Shown here piece after piece: positions 6,936 through 14,041 of a DNA stretch of 29,283 nucleotides. The stretch lies in the NCBI GenBank assembly GCA_009885205.1, contig VFLE01000222.1:1-29283 (forward strand), written 5' to 3'. The translations under genes were made by a program, and so were the position numbers. Every line of letters begins with the position of its first letter. Position 1 is the stretch's first letter. Source of the DNA: Candidatus Shapirobacteria bacterium (lineage in GTDB: Bacteria; Patescibacteriota; Microgenomatia; UBA12405). Under the pieces are notes generated by a model. It saw only the letters and a list, made by a program, of their open reading frames with translations, had not been told where the DNA came from and searched no databases.

Positions 6936-6960
6936 TAATAATAGCAAAAAAAGATATAAT
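6936..6960. promoter_or_regulatory. Divergent near-leaderless promoter pair
   Basis: Minus strand: extended -10 TTGCTATTAT (TATTAT is the complement of 6938-6943) with 5 nt before the pilin ATG. Plus strand: TATAAT (6955-6960) with 6 nt before ATG 6967. The same TTGCTATTAT occurs upstream of pilC and of the GH39-like gene. Confidence 0.65.
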
Positions 6961-6966
6961 TGAGAA

Positions 6967-8079
6967 ATGAATGGTGGAAGTGTATCTGATGTAAAAAGGC
7001 AATTGCCAATAGTGTCAATGTTGGGTATTATCGTGCTGGTAATTGTTTTGTTTTGGTTTTTTAAGGGAGGGAGCTTTAAATTATATGCTTCACTGTTTTT
7101 TGGTTTATATTTTTTGACCCAATCTTCGTGGATATCAATTATTTTGGTGTCGGTGGCTCAAAATATATTGTTGTTGCCGATGAGGTTTTTGTATGAACGA
7201 TTTGCCGACGATATCAAGGTTTTTGAAGATGAAGTAAAAAATAGTGATGTCAAGGAACAACAATTTTTGATAAACAAAAAAGTCCGGGAAGGGTCGAGTG
7301 CCGTGATGTTTTATGTGATTAATTTTGTGTTGGTAATGATCGCTTTTATCTCGGCGGGAAGAGTGTTTTTGTTGGAATTTTACAAAACTCCAATTGATAT
7401 AGAGTATCTATATTCTTTTATTCATTTCCCTGAATATCCGCTAAAAGGGGTAATATTTCATTTTCCTTTAATTGATGTAACCAAGACAATATCAGTAGAC
7501 TGGTATTGGATATTTTATGTGTGGGGAGCGTTGTTTGTAGTAATGGCCCTGGCTAGACTGTTGTGGAGAATGGTTTCGCCATTGTTTAATAAAGATGAAA
7601 AATTGTTAGGAATGAGGATTAATTACAATAGATTTTTGGTATTAATGGGGAGTGTGATTGGAACAATTGTGATTGTATCGACAATATTTTTGAGAAATAT
7701 TCCGATAGGGGCGCAAATAGTTTGGTGGAGTGCTGATTTGGCGGAACAAAATACCGCGTTTAATATAGTGACGGCGTTTTGTACTTTTTTGGCAGCGATT
7801 TACAGTGGCTATCAACACAATAGAGTTGAAGTAGTTGAGGCAAAAGAAAGAGGAGTATCTCAAGAAATTATGGAAAAATTTACCCGGGCTAGAATGAGGG
7901 AAAGCGTAAAAAATGGCTTAATATTGGGGCTTTTTGCACTATGGGTGACAAGGTTGATGCCTAGCTCCCATGACTTGTCAGTTTTGGCTTTTGAAGCCTG
8001 TTATGTGTTGTCACCGATTACTTTTGATTTGTTGATACCGAAGAAGAAGAGATATCTTGTTGACAAGGATATTACTTAG
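6967..8079 (+). CDS. Polytopic membrane protein of unknown function
   Basis: A 370-residue protein with about eight hydrophobic segments (roughly 15-35, 38-72 as one or two helices, 113-136, 177-200, 223-246, 266-284, 314-332, 338-356). Between the second and third helices lies an acidic and basic amphipathic region (ERFADDIKVFEDEVKN). The segment NILLLPMRFLYERF followed by charged helices faintly recalls the YidC core, but key YidC features are not evident and I do not assign it. Its TATAAT places +1 exactly on the ATG. It overlaps the longest reading of the next gene by 23 nt, so it may be co-transcribed with the solute-binding protein. Confidence 0.6.
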   Translation: MNGGSVSDVKRQLPIVSMLGIIVLVIVLFWFFKGGSFKLYASLFFGLYFLTQSSWISIILVSVAQNILLLPMRFLYERFADDIKVFEDEVKNSDVKEQQFLINKKVREGSSAVMFYVINFVLVMIAFISAGRVFLLEFYKTPIDIEYLYSFIHFPEYPLKGVIFHFPLIDVTKTISVDWYWIFYVWGALFVVMALARLLWRMVSPLFNKDEKLLGMRINYNRFLVLMGSVIGTIVIVSTIFLRNIPIGAQIVWWSADLAEQNTAFNIVTAFCTFLAAIYSGYQHNRVEVVEAKERGVSQEIMEKFTRARMRESVKNGLILGLFALWVTRLMPSSHDLSVLAFEACYVLSPITFDLLIPKKKRYLVDKDIT

Positions 8080-9481
8080 GTCGATTATTAGTTATATAAT
8101 TAATGAAACAATTGTTCCGCAGCCTACTGTTTTATTAGAAAATAAACCACCAGAATCGAAATTGTGGTTATGGTTGGTGTTGGGGGTAGTTATGGTGACC
8201 ATTGGGGTATCGGGTTATTATTTTTGGTCACAAAAAAAGGTTTCTGAAATTAAAGAAGAGACTTTGACTGATTTAAGTGTGGCTAATGAGGTTGATGATC
8301 CAAATATGATTACTGTTTGGTCATGGAATACAGCAGCCAAAGCTTTGACAACTTTAATACCAAAATTTAATGAGATTTATCCAAATATCAAAGTTAAAGT
8401 GATAGAGATTCCTTTTAATGAAGCTAACGCTAGATTTAAAACAGCAGTTAGCACTGGAGTAGGATTTCCTGATGTGATGGATGTTGAAGGTCCGTTGATG
8501 TCGGGGTATATTGACAGTAAGTCATTGTTGGATATTACAGATTTAGCAACAAAATATAAAAATAGTTTTGTCCCTTATAAATGGACAGAAGTAACAAACG
8601 GTGACAATGTTTATGGCTTACCTTGGGATACAGCTCCCGTGGGGATGTTTTATCGGAGAGATATTTTTAAGGCAGCTGGAGTTGACCCAGAAAGTATAAA
8701 AACTTGGGATGATTTTATTGCTGCCGGTAAAAAAATAACTAAGGCCCCGAATCAATATTTAACATTGATGTCGAGAAAGTCTGATTTAAGTGACTTTTTT
8801 CAAACGTTGTTATGTCAGTCGGGTGGAAGTGAATACGATGAAAAAGGTAATATATCTTTTAATAGTAAACAGGGGATTGAGACAGTTAATTTAATGAAAA
8901 AAATTATTGATTCTGGAGTGGCCGCCGATGTTGGATGGTGGACACCTGAATTTTATGCGGGTATTAAGAATGGTCAAATTGCCACCTTAACAACTGGAGT
9001 GTGGATGGGGGGGCAGATTGAAGCAACAGCACCAGATCAAAGTGGAAAATGGGGGGTGATGCCGATTCCGGCAATATCTAAGACAGGATTAAGATCAGCG
9101 GTGCGAGGTGGATCAAATTTGGCGATTACAGCCAAATCTAAAAAGACAGAAATGGCTTGGAAATTTATTGAATTTGCTTTAGCTAATAAAGAAAGTCAAT
9201 TATCAATGTATAAACAATTTAGTATTTTCCCGGCTTTAAAAGAGGTTTATACTGACCCTGCATTTAATCAGCCTAATAAGTATTTTGGAAATCAAAATAT
9301 TAGTAAATTGTTTATTGATATTCAAAGTAAAATGCCAACTAGTTATTATTATGGTCCATATGAAATTGAGGTAAATCAAATAATTAGTGCTCAAGTGGTG
9401 TTGGCAGTCAGTGGCCAAAAAACGGTAGCTCAAGCATTGGCTGATGCTGAGATTCAAGCAAATAAGATTTTGAAAAAGTGA
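8057..9481 (+). CDS. Membrane-anchored extracellular solute-binding protein (family 1)
   Basis: An ABC-type sugar-binding protein fold: ITVWSWNTAAKALTTLIPKFNEIYPNIKVKVIEIPFNEANARFKTAV..., then PDVMDVEG, YGLPWDTAPVGMFYRRDIFKAAG, TWDDFIAAGKKI, GGSNLAITAKSKKTEMAWKFIEFAL. Instead of a lipobox it has an uncleaved-looking transmembrane helix (about 37-57), so it stays tethered outside the cell. No permease or ATPase gene is adjacent; instead a sensor gene overlaps its end by 4 nt. The start is unclear: TTG 8057 is the only upstream start but gives an odd hydrophobic N-terminus. An ATG at 8103 is out of frame, and one extra base after it would give the natural-looking METIVPQPT. Ligand specificity is not readable. 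Confidence 0.82.
   Translation: MLTRILLRSIISYIINETIVPQPTVLLENKPPESKLWLWLVLGVVMVTIGVSGYYFWSQKKVSEIKEETLTDLSVANEVDDPNMITVWSWNTAAKALTTLIPKFNEIYPNIKVKVIEIPFNEANARFKTAVSTGVGFPDVMDVEGPLMSGYIDSKSLLDITDLATKYKNSFVPYKWTEVTNGDNVYGLPWDTAPVGMFYRRDIFKAAGVDPESIKTWDDFIAAGKKITKAPNQYLTLMSRKSDLSDFFQTLLCQSGGSEYDEKGNISFNSKQGIETVNLMKKIIDSGVAADVGWWTPEFYAGIKNGQIATLTTGVWMGGQIEATAPDQSGKWGVMPIPAISKTGLRSAVRGGSNLAITAKSKKTEMAWKFIEFALANKESQLSMYKQFSIFPALKEVYTDPAFNQPNKYFGNQNISKLFIDIQSKMPTSYYYGPYEIEVNQIISAQVVLAVSGQKTVAQALADAEIQANKILKK
8060..8100 (+). promoter_or_regulatory. Possible promoter before the solute-binding protein gene
   Basis: A perfect TTGACA (8060-8065) lies 17 nt before GATTAT (8083-8088). A further TTATAT/TATAAT cluster lies at 8092-8100, just before the out-of-frame ATG at 8103. 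Which hexamer is used is not clear. Confidence 0.4.
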
Positions 9482-10398
9482 AACTAAAACTAAAATTATC
9501 TATTTTTGTTAGTTTGACTATTGTTGTTATTTTGTTGATGACGTCGGTATTTATAATTTTAATTAGATCGAAAGAGATTGAAAGTGACCTAATTGTCCGA
9601 GATAAATTAAGTAGTGAGAAGTTGGTACCAGGATTAGTAAACGATATTGGAACTTATTATGCTTTTGATTTTGACGTTTATTCACGGATTGTGAAGGATT
9701 TACTAAAGGGTGACCCAAACATTTTGAATGTTCGAGCTTTGAGTACAAACGGAGAAATATTGTTTGATGGTTCGGAATTGGTGAATGGTAAATATGACAA
9801 ATCGACAGCGAGGTTGGTAACTGATAGTTATATATTAAAAACAATTGCTTTAAAAAAAACATCTCATGATTTTATAAATTATAAAGGTGAAAGAGTGATT
9901 CGAATATTGACACCATACATTGATACCTATGGGGTTTATCGGGCAATGGTGGAGTTTTATTTTTCAACTTCTCAGATTGATAAGACTACTAATCAAATGA
10001 TTATTTATTTTATGGAATTGTTTGGGGTGTTTTTGATATTTGGAGTAGTGATAACTTGGATGATAGCGGAAAGAATTACTAAACCGATTTATGAATTGAC
10101 CCAAGGAGCGAGAGAAATTGTAAAAGGTAATTTTAATTCAGAAGTCAAGGTTAGATCAAATGATGAGTTGGGAGAATTGGCTATAGTTTTTAACCAAATG
10201 GGGTTGACAATTTCACAAAATCAAAAAAAGATAAAGGATTATTATGCCGACTTGGATAAAAAAATTGAGGAGAGAACAAAAGAATTGAATAGTAAAAACT
10301 CTGAATTAAACAGTTTGAATTCTTTTATGGTGGGTCGAGAATTGAAAATGATAGAGTTGAAGAAGGAAGTGGCTGAATTGAAAAAGTTAAAAAAGTAA
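9478..10398 (+). CDS. Membrane sensor with extracellular domain, HAMP and coiled coil, no kinase domain
   Basis: 306 residues: transmembrane helix 1 at 7-29, an extracytoplasmic domain about 30-170 that looks Cache-like (strand pattern NVRALSTNGEILFDGSE), helix 2 near 174-198, then a HAMP domain starting RITKPIYELTQGAREIVKGNF and ending NDELGELAIVFNQM. The rest is a coiled coil ending MVGRELKMIELKKEVAEL, a motif often seen before or after histidine-kinase modules. There is no H-box and no ATPase domain. GTG 9478 overlaps the stop of the solute-binding protein by 4 nt (GTGA), so the two are translationally coupled, suggesting that the bound ligand is read by this sensor. It probably works by pairing with a separate kinase such as the one at 10903. 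Confidence 0.78.
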   Translation: MKLKLKLSIFVSLTIVVILLMTSVFIILIRSKEIESDLIVRDKLSSEKLVPGLVNDIGTYYAFDFDVYSRIVKDLLKGDPNILNVRALSTNGEILFDGSELVNGKYDKSTARLVTDSYILKTIALKKTSHDFINYKGERVIRILTPYIDTYGVYRAMVEFYFSTSQIDKTTNQMIIYFMELFGVFLIFGVVITWMIAERITKPIYELTQGAREIVKGNFNSEVKVRSNDELGELAIVFNQMGLTISQNQKKIKDYYADLDKKIEERTKELNSKNSELNSLNSFMVGRELKMIELKKEVAELKKLKK

Positions 10399-10400
10399 AA

Positions 10401-10431
10401 ACCAAAAACCCCCAGCAGTTGCCGGGGGTTT
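10401..10431 (-). terminator. Rho-independent terminator of the RRM gene
   Basis: AAACCCCC (10406-10413) pairs with GGGGGTTT (10424-10431) around a 10-nt loop. Read on the minus strand, the stem is followed by TTTTTGGTTTTT, a good U-tract for the RRM gene ending at 10449. On the plus strand only three T follow, so termination of the sensor gene would be weaker. Confidence 0.8.
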
Positions 10432-10448
10432 GAGTATTTCAAAATAGA

Positions 10449-10781
10449 TTAGTATCTTGAACCACCACCGTAGCCACCATTTGAGGAGCCACCGCGGTTT
10501 TGCGAGAAGTTATCTCGGCGTGGGGGACGATCTTCTAGAGGGCGAGCTTCGTTGACTTTGACAGTTCGACCATCTAATTCTTTTCCATCCCACATGGCGA
10601 TTGCAGCGTTAGCTTCTTCGTCAGTTGACATTTCCACAAAGCCGAAGCCTTTGGATTGTCCGGAAAATTTATCTTTTATAACAACGGCGGACACGACTGT
10701 GCCGGCTTGAGCGAAAGATGCGTTCAAGACATCATCAGTGGTTTGAAAGGACAGACCACCAACATAAAGTTTTTTTGCCAT
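10449..10781 (-). CDS. RNA-binding protein with one RRM and Gly-rich tail
   Basis: A single RNA recognition motif: RNP2 as LYVGGL (5-10) and RNP1 as KGFGFVEM (about 44-51), with the usual beta-alpha-beta spacing. It is followed by a basic/Pro linker (RPLEDRPPRRDN) and a Gly/Ser/Tyr-rich tail (GGYGGGSRY). This is the architecture of cyanobacterial and other bacterial cold-regulated RNA-binding proteins. It likely binds single-stranded RNA in the cytoplasm as a chaperone. ATG 10781 is chosen because MAKKLYVGG is the family start; a longer TTG frame to 10820 adds unrelated residues. A TATTAT lies 14 nt upstream on the minus strand, so the leader is only a few bases and has no Shine-Dalgarno. It interrupts the sensor and kinase genes on the opposite strand. 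Confidence 0.9.
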   Translation of the reverse strand: MAKKLYVGGLSFQTTDDVLNASFAQAGTVVSAVVIKDKFSGQSKGFGFVEMSTDEEANAAIAMWDGKELDGRTVKVNEARPLEDRPPRRDNFSQNRGGSSNGGYGGGSRY

Positions 10782-10902
10782 TTGTGCGCAAACTAATAAT
10801 ACGTAGTGACTTCCCTTCAATTTGATTGACGAAACTTTCCCTACAGTAAGTAGTATACATTAATTACTGTATTAATAAAAGTGTTTATGTCAAAATGATT
10901 GC

Positions 10903-13257
10903 ATGAGGATTGCATCGAAGATTAGTTTGATATTTGTATTGGTGTTTTTGTCAATATTGTTGGTTGCTGGTGGGATAGTAATGAATTCGACTTTGGGAAT
11001 CATTAAAAATGATGTGTTTGATGAGTTGTACTATAACGGTCAGGCAATGGTGTTGCATGTGCAAACATATATAAACGATCAAAAAAAGACAGGTGAAGTT
11101 TTGGCGGAGGCATCGGTATATAGAGATTTTTTGAAACAAGATGTTAATAGTACACAATATTCAATTATTAAAGAAAAAATTAATGAGCGACTGGAGAGAA
11201 CGATTAAGGTTGATGGTAATATAATTGAAATTTTTATATTAAATAAAGACGGTAAGATTGTAGCTTCAACCGAGAAATCGCATTTGGCAATGGATAAGGC
11301 GAGTGATGTCTATTTTTTAAACGCAAAAAACCAAATTTACATAAAAGATATTTATTTTTCAAATACAATCAAAAAAAATGGTTACACAATTTCGGTTCCA
11401 ATATTGGATGAGGCAAATAATCGTTTTTTGGGAGTGTCGGTGGTCCGATATAGTACTAAAGGAATTGAATCGATATTGAATGGTTATGGAAGACAAAATA
11501 AGTCTAAGGAAGCGTTTTTGATAAACAATAATCGTTATTTTTTGACGCAGACGCGATTTACTAGTGAAAGCGTCGTTTTGAAACAGGTTGTCGATACTCA
11601 AAATGCCAAGGATTGTTTTGATCCGACTGAGGTGGAGTATATTACTCGCAACGGTTATATTGGTCTTGATGAATCGGTAGGGAAACGGCAAAGGGTTGAA
11701 TCTACAGATTATCGAGGAATTCCAGTCTTGGCGACACATAATTATATTCCGGAAACCAAATGGTGTTTGATTACAAAAATTGATCAGTCTGAGTTTTTGT
11801 CATCATCAAATACAATAAGTCGGATATTTATGCTGGTTTTTGTTTTGTCTTTGGTCTTTGTAATATTGATTAGTTATATGTTGGCCAGACAAATTATCAA
11901 GCCGATTGAAAAATTAATTTTGGGAGCGGGAATAATAGCTGGAGGTAATTATGATTATATAGTTGACATAAAATCAAAAGATGAGGTTGGTGATTTGGCT
12001 TTTGAATTTGACAAAATGTCGATGGCTATAAAACAATCGAGACTGGAGATTAACCAAAAAGTTAATGACCAAACAGAAGAGATTGTAACAAAAAATGAAG
12101 ATATGGGAAAACAGCAGAGAGCGATTATTAATATATTGGAAGACGTAGAACTAGCTAAGGGTGATTTGGAAAAGTTTAAACTGGCGGTAGAAAATGCTTC
12201 AGATCATATCGTAATTACTGACGCTGAGGGGATAGTTTTGTATGCCAATAAAGCGGTAGAAAGGATAACAGGATTTAATAATAGTGAAGTAGTTGGGAAA
12301 AAAGCGGGAAACGATGAGTTGTGGGGTGGATTGATGGAAAAAAGTTTTTATAAAAAAATGTGGAAGACAATAAAAATAGATAAAAAAATATTTTCGGGTG
12401 AAATAAACAACAAAAAAAAGAATGGAGATAAGTATATCTCATTTTCAAGTATTTCGCCTGTAATAGGTAAAAATGGTGAAGTCGTATTTTTTGTGGGAGT
12501 TGAGAGGGATATTACTCATGAAAAGGAGGTAGACAGAATGAAGACCGATTTTATTTCATTGGCTTCACATCAACTGAGAACTCCATTGTCGGCGATGAGG
12601 TGGTTTTCGGAAATGCTTTTGGCGGGGGATGCAGGGAAATTATCTAAAGATCAAACCGAGTTTGTCAAAAATATTGAATCGGCGAATGCGCGAATGATTG
12701 TGTTGGTTAATTCGCTATTAAATATTTCTCGAATCGAATCGGGGAGAATTGTGGTTGACCCGGAACCAACTGATTTGAAACAATTGGTTGACGATCAACT
12801 GTTAGAAATCGATAAACAATTAAAGGATAAAAAGCAAACAGCAGTGGTATCGGTTAATAAAAATATGCCAAAGATTAATGTTGACCCAAAATTAATTCGT
12901 GAGGTATATAAAAATTTATTGACTAATGCTAGTAAATATACCCAAGACGGGGGACAAATCGAAATATTTATTTCAAGTAAAGATAAGGAAATTATTTCCC
13001 AAGTGAGTGATAATGGTTTGGGAATACCAACTGCTTCTCAAGAACATATTTTTGAACGATTTTTTAGAGCCGAAAACGTGGTGAAAACGGAAACAGAAGG
13101 AACGGGGCTGGGGTTATACTTGGCCAAGGCAATTGTAGAATCGTCGGGGGGCAAGATGTGGTTTAAGAGTGAAATAGGTAAGGGGACCAGCTTCTGGTTT
13201 TCTTTACCGCTAAAAGGTGTTAAAAAGAAAGCAGGAGAGATTACAATTAATAGTTAA
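10903..13257 (+). CDS. Cache-HAMP-PAS sensor histidine kinase
   Basis: 784 residues: transmembrane helix 1 at 8-28, a large extracytoplasmic sensor (about 29-305) with dCache-like features (FILNKDGKIVAST, YISVPI-type strands, ETKWCLITKID), helix 2 at 307-327, HAMP 328-382, a linker coiled coil, PAS about 425-545 (ENASDHIVITDAEGIVLYAN to FFVGVERDITHEKE), HisKA with the phospho-acceptor His556 in ASHQLRTPLSAM, and HATPase_c with N-box NLLTNASKY, G1 DNGLGIP, F-box IFERFF and G2 GTGLGLYLAK. All catalytic motifs are intact. The receivers follow 26 nt downstream, and the kinase-less HAMP protein lies upstream across the RRM gene. It probably phosphorylates one or both receivers. Confidence 0.93.
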   Translation: MRIASKISLIFVLVFLSILLVAGGIVMNSTLGIIKNDVFDELYYNGQAMVLHVQTYINDQKKTGEVLAEASVYRDFLKQDVNSTQYSIIKEKINERLERTIKVDGNIIEIFILNKDGKIVASTEKSHLAMDKASDVYFLNAKNQIYIKDIYFSNTIKKNGYTISVPILDEANNRFLGVSVVRYSTKGIESILNGYGRQNKSKEAFLINNNRYFLTQTRFTSESVVLKQVVDTQNAKDCFDPTEVEYITRNGYIGLDESVGKRQRVESTDYRGIPVLATHNYIPETKWCLITKIDQSEFLSSSNTISRIFMLVFVLSLVFVILISYMLARQIIKPIEKLILGAGIIAGGNYDYIVDIKSKDEVGDLAFEFDKMSMAIKQSRLEINQKVNDQTEEIVTKNEDMGKQQRAIINILEDVELAKGDLEKFKLAVENASDHIVITDAEGIVLYANKAVERITGFNNSEVVGKKAGNDELWGGLMEKSFYKKMWKTIKIDKKIFSGEINNKKKNGDKYISFSSISPVIGKNGEVVFFVGVERDITHEKEVDRMKTDFISLASHQLRTPLSAMRWFSEMLLAGDAGKLSKDQTEFVKNIESANARMIVLVNSLLNISRIESGRIVVDPEPTDLKQLVDDQLLEIDKQLKDKKQTAVVSVNKNMPKINVDPKLIREVYKNLLTNASKYTQDGGQIEIFISSKDKEIISQVSDNGLGIPTASQEHIFERFFRAENVVKTETEGTGLGLYLAKAIVESSGGKMWFKSEIGKGTSFWFSLPLKGVKKKAGEITINS

Positions 13258-13258
13258 T

Positions 13259-13273
13259 TCAGCCATAGGCTGA
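13259..13273 (+). other. Small intergenic hairpin between kinase and receiver genes
   Basis: TCAGCC (13259-13264), loop ATA, GGCTGA (13268-13273): a perfect 6-bp stem with no T-run after it. It may tune the expression ratio or protect a processed end rather than terminate. Confidence 0.4.
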
Positions 13274-13283
13274 CAAGAAAAAT

Positions 13284-13676
13284 ATGGATAAAAGAATATC
13301 GACGATTTTGGTAGTAGAAGACGAGGCTATGTTATTATTGGCGATTTCAAAAAAGCTGGAATTGAGCGGCTTGAACCCGGTAACAGCGGTTTCGGGGGAA
13401 CAGGCGTTGGATTATTTGGAAAATTTGACAGAATTGCCTGACGTAATTTGGCTGGATTATAACTTAAAAACCATGAGTGGTTTGGAGTTTTTGAAGAAGG
13501 TTAAAGAGAACAAATTGTGGGCTAAAATTCCAGTAGTGATTGTGTCAAATTCGGCTTCGGAAGATAAGGTTCATAATATGTTGGCCCTGGGGGCTCAGAA
13601 ATATATTTTAAAGGCGGAATATCGATTGGATGATATTATTAGTGTAGTTAAAGAGTTTGTACCTAAAATAAAATGA
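13284..13676 (+). CDS. Stand-alone response regulator receiver
   Basis: A single CheY-like receiver of 130 residues with no output domain: acidic pair in VVEDEAM (10-16), phospho-acceptor Asp58 in IWLDYNLKTMSG, Ser/Thr switch in VIVSNS, and Lys in YILKAE near 110. By family knowledge it relays phosphate or acts by protein contact. It follows the kinase directly and overlaps the next receiver by 4 nt (ATGA), so it is part of the operon leading to pilB. Control of the pilus motor is a reasonable inference. Confidence 0.9.
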   Translation: MDKRISTILVVEDEAMLLLAISKKLELSGLNPVTAVSGEQALDYLENLTELPDVIWLDYNLKTMSGLEFLKKVKENKLWAKIPVVIVSNSASEDKVHNMLALGAQKYILKAEYRLDDIISVVKEFVPKIK

Positions 13677-14038
13677 AAAAAATATTAATTGCTGAGGATG
13701 ATAAGTTTTTGGCGAGTGCTTATAAATTAAAATTAGTTAAAGTTGGTTTTGAGATTCAAATTGCGGGTGATGGGAATGAGGCACTGGAAATACTAAAAAC
13801 TTTTATTCCTGATTTGATGTTGTTCGATTTGGTGATGCCGGTTAAAGACGGTTTTGCGACTTTAGAGGAAGTGCGAAAGTTGCCAGAATTTAAAGATATA
13901 CCTATTTTGGTAGCATCGAATTTGGGTTAAAAAGAGGATATTGATCGGGCTATGGGTTTGGGAGCCAACGGGTTTGTGGTTAAAAGTGATATGTCACTGG
14001 ATGATTTGATTAAAAAGATTAACGTAATGATAGGATAA
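13673..14038 (+). pseudogene. Second receiver, interrupted by an in-frame UAA
   Basis: MKKILIAEDDKFLASAYKLK... is a CheY-like receiver with AEDD and phospho-acceptor Asp52 (LFDLVMPVKDG). At 13928-13930 a TAA follows SNLG. The same frame then continues without interruption as KEDIDRAMGLGANGFVVKSD and onward for 35 codons to TAA 14036-14038, just before pilB. This tail is the missing part of a receiver, including conserved Lys104. A C-to-T change turning CAA (Gln) into TAA explains it. The 85-residue product would lack beta5 and alpha5. It is a true mutation, a strain polymorphism or a consensus error; stop recoding is unlikely, since TAA ends many genes here. Confidence 0.8.
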
Positions 14039-14041
14039 AAT

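Noticed and set aside
6967..8079. YidC-like insertase
   Set aside because: Only a faint resemblance in one loop; the number of helices and the lack of conserved core positions do not support it.
8103..8138. An 11-codon leader peptide gene starting at ATG 8103
   Set aside because: MKQLFRSLLFY shows no attenuator features, and the ATG is better explained as the displaced start of the solute-binding protein.
9479..9481. Alternative genetic code with UGA as glycine, as in some CPR lineages
   Set aside because: UGA ends the solute-binding protein, metallopeptidase, GIY-YIG and first receiver genes at natural C-termini, and conserved glycines use normal codons.
13928..13930. UAA recoded as an amino acid
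   Set aside because: TAA ends many intact genes here (pilB, pilC, rpsB, the adhesin), so a single nonsense change is the simpler explanation.
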